From Agrobacterium tumefaciens (GTDB taxonomy: Bacteria > Pseudomonadota > Alphaproteobacteria > Rhizobiales > Rhizobiaceae): DNA of 64,000 nucleotides. The position numbers and the translations under genes were made by a program. This document shows, in pieces, positions 57,499 through 64,000 of this stretch; position 1 is the stretch's first letter; each line of letters begins with the position of its first letter. The notes under the pieces were generated by a model that was not told the origin of the DNA, made no database searches, and was given only the letters and a program-made list of their open reading frames with translations. The stretch is from NCBI RefSeq assembly GCF_000834635.1, contig NZ_JXQV01000030.1:434001-498000 (forward strand), read 5' to 3'.

Positions 57499-58970
57499 TT
57501 CGCAGGGGTGAACTTGCCTGCTGCCTGCTCGATTGCGTAGGCCGTCTTGAACAGTGTTTCTTCCTCGAACGGCTTGCCGATGAGCTGGAGGCCGAGCGGG
57601 AGGCCTTTGCCGTCTAGGCCGGCGGGGACGGACATGGCGGGCAGACCGGCCATATTGACGGTGATGGTGAAGACGTCCTGAAGGTACATCTTGACCGGAT
57701 CTGCCGCCAGTTCCTTATCGCCGATTTCGAAGGCAGACGATGGGGTGATCGGGGCCAGAACGGCGTCGACGCCCTCATGGAAGACGGTTTCGAAATCGCG
57801 CTTGATGAGCGTGCGTACCTTCTGGGCCTTCAGGTAATAGGCATCGTAATAACCGGCCGAGAGTACGTAGGTGCCGACCATGATGCGGCGCTTGACCTCG
57901 GAGCCGAAACCGGCGGCGCGGGTCTTTTCATACATGTCGGCAATGTCCTTGCCATCGACGCGCAGGCCGTAGCGAACGCCATCGTAGCGGGCAAGGTTGG
58001 ACGAGGCTTCGGCAGGGGCAACGATATAATAGGCAGGCAGCGCATATTTGGTGTGCGGCAGCGAGATATCGATAATCTCGGCACCGGCATCCTTCAGCCA
58101 TGCAATTCCCTGCTGCCAAAGCTTTTCGATTTCTTCCGGCATGCCATCAACGCGGTACTCCTTGGGAATACCGATCTTGAGTCCCTTCAGCGACTGACCG
58201 ATGGCCTGTTCATAATCCGGCACCGGCAGATCGACCGACGTCGTATCCTTGGCGTCAACGCTCGCCATAGATTTCAGCAGAATGGCGGCATCGCGCACAT
58301 CGCGGGCAATGGGGCCAGCCTGATCGAGCGAGGACGCGTAAGCGGCAATGCCCCAGCGCGAAACGCGGCCATAGGTTGGCTTGATGCCGACAGTGCCGGT
58401 GAAGGCTGCGGGCTGGCGAATGGAGCCGCCGGTATCTGTGGCAGTGGCACCGGCGCACAGATGCGCGGCAACGGCTGCTGCAGAACCACCGGAGGAACCG
58501 CCAGGCACGAGGTTCTTATCCGAACCATTGGCGCGCCACGGGTTGACGGTTGGGCCGTAATAGGAGCTTTCGTTGGACGAGCCCATGGCAAACTCATCCA
58601 TGTTGAGCTTGCCGAGCATGACGGCACCGGCATCCCACAAGTTCTGGGTGACGGTGGATTCGTATTTCGGCTTGAAGCCATCCAGAACATGCGAGCAGGC
58701 CTGCGTATGCACGTCACGCACGGCGAAGAGGTCCTTCACGCCAAGCGGAATACCTTCCAATGCGCCAGCCGCGCCAGCAGCACGCTTGTCATCGGAGGCC
58801 TTAGCCATGTCGCGCGCCATATCGGGCGTCAGCGCCACATATGCGTTCAGCTTTTCATTGGCCGTTTCGATGGCGGACAAATAGGCATTCGTCAGTTCAA
58901 CTGAGGTGAATTCCTTGGCGCCAAGTTTGTCGCGGGCTTCGGCAATGGTCAGGCTGGTCAGGTCGGTCAT
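57489..58970 (-). CDS. gatA: Aspartyl/glutamyl-tRNA amidotransferase subunit A
   Basis: A 493-residue amidase-signature enzyme that releases ammonia from Gln for transamidation of Glu-tRNA(Gln)/Asp-tRNA(Asn). The Ser-cisSer-Lys triad is visible: Lys in [10 protein letters not shown], then [18 protein letters not shown] and [13 protein letters not shown] with the two Ser. Length normal. It lies 59 bp after gatC, while gatB is at 32.8-34.3 kb. Confidence 0.98.
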   Translation of the reverse strand: MTDLTSLTIAEARDKLGAKEFTSVELTNAYLSAIETANEKLNAYVALTPDMARDMAKASDDKRAAGAAGALEGIPLGVKDLFAVRDVHTQACSHVLDGFKPKYESTVTQNLWDAGAVMLGKLNMDEFAMGSSNESSYYGPTVNPWRANGSDKNLVPGGSSGGSAAAVAAHLCAGATATDTGGSIRQPAAFTGTVGIKPTYGRVSRWGIAAYASSLDQAGPIARDVRDAAILLKSMASVDAKDTTSVDLPVPDYEQAIGQSLKGLKIGIPKEYRVDGMPEEIEKLWQQGIAWLKDAGAEIIDISLPHTKYALPAYYIVAPAEASSNLARYDGVRYGLRVDGKDIADMYEKTRAAGFGSEVKRRIMVGTYVLSAGYYDAYYLKAQKVRTLIKRDFETVFHEGVDAVLAPITPSSAFEIGDKELAADPVKMYLQDVFTITVNMAGLPAMSVPAGLDGKGLPLGLQLIGKPFEEETLFKTAYAIEQAAGKFTPAKWW

Positions 58971-59029
58971 ATCGGCAACGGCTTTCGAATTATATCAATC
59001 GGACGGGCGGGAGCAAACCGGCTATAGGC

Positions 59030-59317
59030 TTACTCGACCACCTTCGGGACGAGGAAGAAATTGCGGTCCGTGTTCGGCGCATTTGCGACGATATCCTCGG
59101 CCTTGGCTCCATCGCTCACCGCATCTGTGCGCTTCTTCATGGCAACGGGGGTGACGGATGTCATCGGCTCGACGCCATCGACATTCACTTCCGAAAGCTG
59201 CTCCACGAAACCGAGAATGCCGTTCAACTCGCCCAGCATCTTCTGGGCTTCGTCTTCGCTGACGGCAATACGGGCAAGGCGCGCAACGCGCTTTACGGTG
59301 GCAAGATCGACGGACAT
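59030..59317 (-). CDS. gatC: Aspartyl/glutamyl-tRNA amidotransferase subunit C
   Basis: A 95-residue subunit that stabilises the GatA-GatB complex. [38 protein letters not shown] and the C-terminal D-x2-D segment leading to [14 protein letters not shown] are GatC. The ATG at 59315-59317 (MSVDLATV) is the start; the open frame to 59494 has no similarity. First gene of gatC-gatA-GNAT. Confidence 0.97.
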   Translation of the reverse strand: MSVDLATVKRVARLARIAVSEDEAQKMLGELNGILGFVEQLSEVNVDGVEPMTSVTPVAMKKRTDAVSDGAKAEDIVANAPNTDRNFFLVPKVVE

Positions 59318-59518
59318 GGTTCTACTCCAGTCAAGAATTTTCCTACCCGCTATAATGACCGCGCCCGAAGTTCGCAACCGGGAACGGTCTGGATGAGCGG
59401 CGAATTTGGCGAGATATCTCGCAGCAGACCCGGCCTCGTCTGGAGCCGGATGTTTCGCCCATGTCAGCACGTTTGATATCTCAAAGCCTGACATGGGCAG
59501 ATCAGGTCTTGTTTTCGA

Positions 59519-60223
59519 TCAGAACGTCAGCGTCTGCCCGACGCTTGGCGCGTCCACGCGGGCAGCCGAGCCTTCCATGCCTGTGATGAATTTCTCAGGC
59601 GTCTGGTCGACGATCGGGAATGAGCCGTAGTGGCAGGGGATGACATTGCGGAACTTGAAGAAGCGCTGGCAGGCAAGTGCCGCGACCGCGCCGCCCATGG
59701 TGAACCGGTCACCAATGGGAACGAGGCCGATATCGGGCTCATGCAACTCATGGATCAGCGCCATGTCGGAGAAGATATCTGTATCACCCATGTGATAGAC
59801 GGTTGGGCCATCTTCGAAATGCAGCATCAGGCCGTTGGCGTTGCCCAATGCGTGGCTGACGCCATCTTCGGTGATCTGCGCGGAGGAATGAAGGGCATTG
59901 GTGAAGGTGACGGAAAACCCGTCGAATCCGACCGTGCCGCCGGTATTGCCCATTTCGAGCTTCGAAACGCCCTTGGAGCCGAGCCATGCAGCCAGATCGG
60001 CATTCGCCAGCACGGTTGCGCCGGTATCGTTCGCCAGCTGGATCGTATCGCCCACATGGTCGCCGTGACCGTGGGTCAGCAGAATGTGGGTGATGCCGTT
60101 GGCGGCGTCCTTGGCATCCTGCCCCGCAAAGCTGGGGTTTCCGGTGAAAAACGGGTCGATGAGGATTTTTGCCTTGCCCGTTTCGAGACGGAATGCGGAA
60201 TGGCCAAGCCAGGTCAGTTTCAT
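59519..60223 (-). CDS. Metal-dependent hydrolase, UPF0173/YtkL (beta-lactamase fold)
   Basis: A 234-residue metallo-beta-lactamase-fold hydrolase. The H-x-H-x-D-H motif is [11 protein letters not shown], with [30 protein letters not shown] before it, a downstream His in [20 protein letters not shown], and IPCHYGSFP near the C-terminus. The UPF0173 family is conserved but its substrate unknown. Monocistronic and divergent from the PhnA-like gene. Confidence 0.93.
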   Translation of the reverse strand: MKLTWLGHSAFRLETGKAKILIDPFFTGNPSFAGQDAKDAANGITHILLTHGHGDHVGDTIQLANDTGATVLANADLAAWLGSKGVSKLEMGNTGGTVGFDGFSVTFTNALHSSAQITEDGVSHALGNANGLMLHFEDGPTVYHMGDTDIFSDMALIHELHEPDIGLVPIGDRFTMGGAVAALACQRFFKFRNVIPCHYGSFPIVDQTPEKFITGMEGSAARVDAPSVGQTLTF

Positions 60224-60305
60224 GGAGGTTCTCCTTTGTGTTACCGATATATTATGACATAGGACGGGCTATACAACTGGACCGTCTCAAATTCTGGAGT
60301 GATAA

Positions 60306-60608
60306 ATGGCAGCCGATGACGACGAATATGTGTACGACGAAGCGTCAGGTGAATGGCGTCCTGCATCAGAGGTTGCTGCCCAGGCTGCCAAGGCAAACGA
60401 GGTTCGCGATGCAAGCGGCACGCTTCTGGTTGATGGTGATTCCGTCACCCTCATCAAGGACTTGAAGGTCAAGGGTGCGGGCACGACGTTGAAGCAGGGC
60501 ACGGTCATAAAGTCCATCCGCCTCACGGAAAATCCTGAAGAGATCGATTGCCGTCACGATGCCATCAAGGGCCTCGTGCTGCGCACCGAATTTGTACGCA
60601 AACGCTGA
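60306..60608 (+). CDS. PhnA-like (YjdM) domain protein lacking the zinc ribbon
   Basis: A 100-residue protein. The C-terminal ~65 residues (LLVDGDSVTLIKDLKVKGAGTTLKQGTVIKSIRLTENPEEIDCRHDAIKGLVLRTEFVRK) match the PhnA/YjdM domain, but the usual N-terminal four-Cys zinc ribbon is replaced by an acidic stretch with YVYDEASGEWRPA. Function of YjdM is uncertain despite its phosphonate-related name. It precedes ruvX by 9 bp on the same strand. Confidence 0.85.
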   Translation: MAADDDEYVYDEASGEWRPASEVAAQAAKANEVRDASGTLLVDGDSVTLIKDLKVKGAGTTLKQGTVIKSIRLTENPEEIDCRHDAIKGLVLRTEFVRKR

Positions 60609-60617
60609 GACCGACCC

Positions 60618-61109
60618 ATGGCGACGTTGACGATTGAGGAACTGGCGACTTTTCTGCAGCCGGGACAGGCTATTGCGGGGCTGGACCTGGGCACCAAGAC
60701 CATCGGCCTTGCCATGTCGGATCTTTCACGGCGTTTCGCCACCCCTCGCCCGGTTCTCAAGCGCATCAAGTTCACGCAGGATGCAGAGCTTTTGCTGGAC
60801 TTTGCGGCGAAGGAAAAGGTGGCGGCCTTCATCATCGGCCTGCCGACCAATATGGATGGATCGGCCGGGCCGCGTGTTCAGGCAACGCGGGCTTTCGTGC
60901 GCGCCATGAGCGACAAGACCGCCCTGCCCTTCGTCTATTGGGACGAGCGGCTCTCCACCGTGGCGGCAGAGCGGGCTTTGCTGGAAATGGACGTGTCGCG
61001 GGCCAAGCGCGCGCAGCGGATCGATTCGGCCGCTGCGAGCTTCATTCTTCAGGGTGCGCTGGACAGGCTTTCCGCGCTAGGACGCGCTGACGTTGTCTTT
61101 GAAGACTGA
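60618..61109 (+). CDS. ruvX: Putative pre-16S rRNA nuclease / Holliday junction resolvase-like
   Basis: A 163-residue RNase H-fold YqgF/RuvX family nuclease. Visible: [32 protein letters not shown] (first Asp), [22 protein letters not shown], and [43 protein letters not shown] with the other acidic residues. It processes the 5' end of 16S rRNA in E. coli. Its last 61 bp overlap the minus-strand small membrane protein gene (61049-61378). ATG at 60618. Confidence 0.95.
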   Translation: MATLTIEELATFLQPGQAIAGLDLGTKTIGLAMSDLSRRFATPRPVLKRIKFTQDAELLLDFAAKEKVAAFIIGLPTNMDGSAGPRVQATRAFVRAMSDKTALPFVYWDERLSTVAAERALLEMDVSRAKRAQRIDSAAASFILQGALDRLSALGRADVVFED

Positions 61110-61378
61110 CGCTTGCGCCACCATGCAGCGATTTCTTTTCTCTTGCGAAAAGCGATGATGGCCATGACGATAAGGCTATCCATCGCGATGGCGCGTGCCA
61201 CCAGCGGCGGAATGGTTTCCGGCGGGATGCCGAGGATGTTTCCGTAAATCTGGAACACCAGATCATGCGACTGGCGCGTGAGCATGAAGAAGCCGAAGCT
61301 CATGTCGTTGTAGGATAGCCCGTACCAGGCACCCAGAAACGCGACGGGCCCAGCCCAGAGAATCAGAAACCACTTCAT
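61049..61378 (-). CDS. Small two-helix membrane protein
   Basis: A 109-residue protein with hydrophobic helices at about 2-20 ([18 protein letters not shown]) and 63-82 ([13 protein letters not shown]) and a highly basic C-terminus ([13 protein letters not shown]). It resembles the rhizobial DUF6105 type, though I cannot confirm that. The start (ATG, 61376-61378) overlaps the stop of the upstream 53-residue ORF (GCATGA), indicating coupling. It overlaps the 3' end of ruvX by 61 bp in convergent orientation. Ribosome binding site GGGAGC 7 bp upstream. Function unknown. Confidence 0.8.
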   Translation of the reverse strand: MKWFLILWAGPVAFLGAWYGLSYNDMSFGFFMLTRQSHDLVFQIYGNILGIPPETIPPLVARAIAMDSLIVMAIIAFRKRKEIAAWWRKRQSSKTTSARPSAESLSSAP

Positions 61379-61536
61379 GCCATCTGCTCCCGTGAAAAGA
61401 CTGGTTCGGGCGCAATCGCGAGAACGGCCCAGCGCAGGCAGGCCATGAGGCACAGGTTCACCGTCGGAACATCAATGTCCAACGGCAGCAATGCGAAGAA
61501 CGTCATCATGACGATCAAGGATATCCATCGGGTCAC
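61375..61536 (-). CDS. Tiny membrane protein coupled to the next gene
   Basis: A 53-residue ORF starting with GTG at 61534-61536, preceded by AAGGAA at 5 bp. The N-terminal half (WISLIVMMTFFALLPLDIDV) and the middle LCLMACLRWAVLAIA are hydrophobic, suggesting one or two membrane segments. It ends in a TGA that shares bases with the ATG of the 109-residue membrane protein gene (ATGA), a strong sign of translational coupling. A perfect CtrA-type site lies 34 bp upstream (61571-61586). No family is recognised. Confidence 0.6.
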   Translation of the reverse strand: MTRWISLIVMMTFFALLPLDIDVPTVNLCLMACLRWAVLAIAPEPVFSREQMA

Positions 61537-61570
61537 GGCGGTTCCTTTTCACACGCCCACAGGCGCATGG

Positions 61571-61586
61571 TTAATGATTTCTTAAC
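61571..61586. promoter_or_regulatory. Perfect CtrA-type binding site
   Basis: TTAA-TGATTTC-TTAAC matches the full alphaproteobacterial CtrA site (TTAA-N7-TTAAC). It sits 34 bp before the GTG of the small membrane protein pair and is the obvious candidate for its cell-cycle control. Another TTAAC occurs at about 61636. Confidence 0.6.
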
Positions 61587-61738
61587 ACAATGATCCCGTC
61601 ACTCCAGACGGGCAAATGGAAGTTGGACTTATGGTTAACAAACGGCGTAGGGCTGTGGATAAGCTCTCCGCTTAAGGCATTAACGCGCGAGCAGCCATTT
61701 AAGGGCACGTGATGCAGAGCAAGTTCGAATGTGCTCTC

Positions 61739-62383
61739 TTAACCGTAAACGCCACGAACGATTCGTTTCACGGCAGTGCCGATTCTGTCCCAATCCTTGG
61801 TCGTTTTCAGCGCAACGCCCGCAAACTGTCCTGATGTGACCGACGAGATGACAAGATGCTGTATGGCCGCGAAGATCACGGCGTTGACGGTGGCCGTATC
61901 CACACCCTTCGGGGCCTGAAGCGAGCCGCGCATCTTTTCCAGCCACTTGGCCAACGCCTTGGCACGGGCATCGGCCAGTTGCGTGACCTGCGGAGAGTTT
62001 TCGCAGACCTCCCAGGCAATGATCTTGCACACAAGCGGATCGCTGCACAGCGCCTCGATATAATAGAGCGCCAGCTTTTCCATGAGATCGCCATAGGTCA
62101 GCAGAAACATGCCGCCGGTATCTTCGGGAATACGATCCTTGACCCAGGAACCCAGGTCTTCGCCGATGGCCGCAACCAGGCCTTCCAGCCCACCAAAATA
62201 CCGATAGATCAGCTGCTTGTCGCAACCGGCGCGGCGCGCCACGGCATTAATGCCAAAGCCCTGAAACCCCTCCTCCGCGAGCAGCGTTTTTGCTGCATTG
62301 AAGATAGAGCGTTCGGTCGCGGCGCGATCCCGGATGCGTTTTTCGGAAACAGCCTCGCCAGAGGTCTCATTGATTGCCAGCAT
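61739..62383 (-). CDS. TetR-family transcriptional regulator
   Basis: A 214-residue regulator. N-terminal helix-turn-helix: ERSIFNAAKTLLAEEGFQGFGINAVARRAGCDKQLIYRYFGGLEGLVAAI, followed by a helical ligand-binding domain with no family resemblance I can specify. No adjacent target gene is obvious, and the closest divergent neighbour region (62384-62540) is empty. May regulate itself. Length and fold are normal for TetR. Confidence 0.92.
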   Translation of the reverse strand: MLAINETSGEAVSEKRIRDRAATERSIFNAAKTLLAEEGFQGFGINAVARRAGCDKQLIYRYFGGLEGLVAAIGEDLGSWVKDRIPEDTGGMFLLTYGDLMEKLALYYIEALCSDPLVCKIIAWEVCENSPQVTQLADARAKALAKWLEKMRGSLQAPKGVDTATVNAVIFAAIQHLVISSVTSGQFAGVALKTTKDWDRIGTAVKRIVRGVYG

Positions 62384-62540
62384 GTTCCCGCAACTCTCCG
62401 CGTGGTGACGTTACCAAGGCAGTTAGCAAAGGGTTAATTTCTCGGCAATGTGCGAGGAGCCCGGACAGCGAAGGAATGTGTGGATGAGCTGAAGAAGCCG
62501 CACTTGCGACGAAAGATTGCCTCGAAAATGGCCGAAAGCA

Positions 62541-63425
62541 TCAGGCGCTGCGGCGGAATGCGAGCGGGGTCTGCCCCACCACATCCCGGAACGAGCGCCC
62601 CAGCTGGCTTGCGCTGCCAAAGCCGCAGGCGGTGGCGATCTCTGAGATAGATAGCCGCGTTTTCGCCAGCATCGACTGCGCCCGCTCGATCCGCTTGCGG
62701 ATGACGAACTGATAAGGCGGCTCACCGAACGTGGCCTTGAAGGCACGAGAGAAGTGAAACCGCGTCAAGCCAGTGATTGCGGCGAGATCATCAAGGCCGA
62801 TATCGGATGAGAGATTAGCCTCAACATAATCCGTCAACAGACGGCACTGCGTCTTGCCAAGCTGGCCGGACCCGCCAACCTTTGCGGTGTTTTGCGCGCC
62901 CAGCCGCACCATTTCCAGAGCAGCGGTAAGCCCAATGGTTTCCGAGTATACTTTCGAGGATGGCCGTTCGTGATCAGCCATGATGTGGCCGAGCTTACGC
63001 ATCGTTGAACCAAGTTCCCTGTCCTGAAAGTAAATATTCGCCCGCAGCTCCACACGCGCGAACTCCGCCTGCAACTCCTCCTCCATGACTGCGGGATCAA
63101 AGCAGACGACTGTAAACGCGTTCAGGCGATCCACCGGTTTTGCCCAGCCTTCAATGGTCTGCCCCATGGGGACATAAGTCATCAGATCCCGAAGGTCCGT
63201 TGCAGCAACAGGCCGTTCGCCGGAAACTTCCATCTCCCCGTCAAGCAGTACCAGATCATGATGCGCCAGATAGTGACTTTCACCCTCCCAGCGAAACTCA
63301 TATTCGGCAGGCAGATGAAGCCGGGAATATTGCACGGATACACCGCGCCAGCTTTTCGCCGTGTGGACTTCTGTAGGGGGGCTAGCATCGGAGAAGGTTA
63401 AGTGCAGCTCGTCATTTCGTTTCAT
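62541..63425 (-). CDS. AraC-family transcriptional regulator
   Basis: A 294-residue regulator with a C-terminal pair of helix-turn-helix motifs (DIGLDDLAAITGLTRFHFSRAFKATFGEPPYQFVIRKR and LSISEIATACGFGSASQLGRSFRDVVGQTPLAFR) and an N-terminal domain with a cupin-like effector pocket (PAEYEFRWEGESHYLAHHDLVLLDGEMEVSG). The effector is unknown. ATG at 63425 chosen; the frame to 63458 adds 11 residues. Monocistronic. Confidence 0.92.
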   Translation of the reverse strand: MKRNDELHLTFSDASPPTEVHTAKSWRGVSVQYSRLHLPAEYEFRWEGESHYLAHHDLVLLDGEMEVSGERPVAATDLRDLMTYVPMGQTIEGWAKPVDRLNAFTVVCFDPAVMEEELQAEFARVELRANIYFQDRELGSTMRKLGHIMADHERPSSKVYSETIGLTAALEMVRLGAQNTAKVGGSGQLGKTQCRLLTDYVEANLSSDIGLDDLAAITGLTRFHFSRAFKATFGEPPYQFVIRKRIERAQSMLAKTRLSISEIATACGFGSASQLGRSFRDVVGQTPLAFRRSA

Positions 63426-63653
63426 AGTCTTTTTCACGCACTCTTGGTTGCAAGCCACTTTTGCGGCGCAATAAACACTCGGACTAATTGCGCTAATAAA
63501 AACAATACCTTACGTAGCGTGACGTATAAAAAATTTACCTGTGATTCAGGTCTTATCGTTAGGTTATCAGATAATAAGTTTCTAACGCAAGCAACCTCCC
63601 CAAGCGGCTGATGAACGTGGAAACAATGCGACTTTACCAGACATGGAGAATGG

Positions 63654-64000
63654 AATGCTGGGTTTCGGTGGTGCGGACGCGAAGGCCGTGCTTGATGCGA
63701 TGAGCAAGTCTCAGGCGATTATCGAATTCAAGACCGATGGTACAATTCTTAAGGCAAACGAAAATTTCTGCCGCGTGCTGGGTTATCATTTGCACGAAAT
63801 CGTCGGGAAACACCATAGGCTGTTTGTCGACCGTCTGGAGGCAGACTCGCCCGATTATCGCGGCTTCTGGGCCAAGCTTGGTCGTGGAGAGTACGAAAGC
63901 CACCAGTTCAAGCGCATTGCCAAGGACGGCAAGGAGGTCTGGATTCAGGCTTCCTATAACCCTATTTTTCGTGGTGGCAAGCCATACAAGATCATCAAGT
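63654..64000 (+). CDS. PAS-containing methyl-accepting chemotaxis protein (5' part)
   Basis: The first 115 codons of a gene that runs off the right edge. The protein starts MLGFGGADAKAVLDAMSKSQAI and enters a PAS domain: IIEFKTDGTILKANENFCRVLGYHLHEIVGKHHRLFVDRLEADSPDYRGFWAKLGRGEYESHQFKRIAKDGKEVWIQASYNPIF. MCPs of Rhizobiaceae often begin this way, with one or two PAS domains followed by a signalling domain, which is why I infer an MCP. The PAS may bind heme or FAD. The ATG at 63654 follows GGAG 5 bp upstream. No signalling domain is visible here. Confidence 0.78.

Noticed and set aside
57777..58904. 375-codon plus-strand frame opposite gatA
   Set aside because: Antisense shadow of gatA with no family resemblance.

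Overview
The window looks like a chromosomal segment of an alphaproteobacterium of the order Hyphomicrobiales (Rhizobiales), most likely the Rhizobiaceae (Agrobacterium/Rhizobium group). The evidence is lineage-typical content: an acpXL-fabZ-fabF-fabF-adh-lpxXL cluster for very-long-chain acylation of lipid A, a giant apolipoprotein-like protein resembling the Growth Pole Ring protein (GPR/RgsE), an FnrN-type regulator beside an oxygen-independent hemN, a malic enzyme fused to a phosphotransacetylase-like domain, DUF2865 and DUF2155 proteins, and gatCA separated from gatB. The DNA is moderately GC-rich and densely coding. I see no prophage, insertion sequence, CRISPR array, rRNA or tRNA.

Layout. 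1-3.0 kb: folB (cut by the window edge), folP, a DUF922 putative protease, a candidate structured small RNA, a 2Fe-2S ferredoxin and a stand-alone Hpt protein. 3.4-10.4 kb: the 2332-residue GPR-like protein with 27 tandem 22-residue repeats. 10.6-15.2 kb: a PACE-type efflux protein and a four-gene MCE/Mla-type lipid transport operon on the minus strand. 15.3-25.6 kb: dipeptide epimerase, LpxH-like phosphoesterase, malic enzyme, DUF2865 protein, bluB, a phospholipase D-like protein without an obvious start codon, an AhpD-like protein and two receiver-domain proteins. 25.7-32 kb: a short-chain dehydrogenase remnant, an aminotransferase, a DsbA-like protein, aroQ-accB-accC-aat, a DUF2155 protein and an NDUFA12 homologue.

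32-42 kb: GNAT enzymes, gatB, hom with an upstream aminotransferase, nucleoside hydrolase, a TSUP permease and two paralogous PAS proteins. 42.2-47.8 kb: the lipid A very-long-chain fatty acid cluster, in which one ketosynthase has lost its catalytic Cys and one His and may act as a chain-length-factor-like partner. 47.9-50.2 kb: hemN and fnrN, divergent around an FNR box. 50.3-56.8 kb: two small secreted or lipoprotein genes, phaC, sfsA, map, radC and class II DAHP synthase. 57-61.5 kb: gatC-gatA-GNAT, a metallo-beta-lactamase-fold hydrolase, a PhnA-like protein, ruvX, and a two-gene unit of small membrane proteins whose upstream region has a perfect CtrA-type site. 61.7-64 kb: TetR and AraC regulators and the start of a PAS chemoreceptor.

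Most of the window is housekeeping: folate, aromatic and aspartate-family amino acids, acetyl-CoA carboxylase, amidotransferase, and envelope biogenesis. The least conventional elements are the repeat-expanded polar ring protein, the degenerate ketosynthase in the lipid A cluster, the structured RNA candidate near 2.0 kb, the start-less phospholipase D gene, and small membrane or secreted proteins that routine gene calling would skip.
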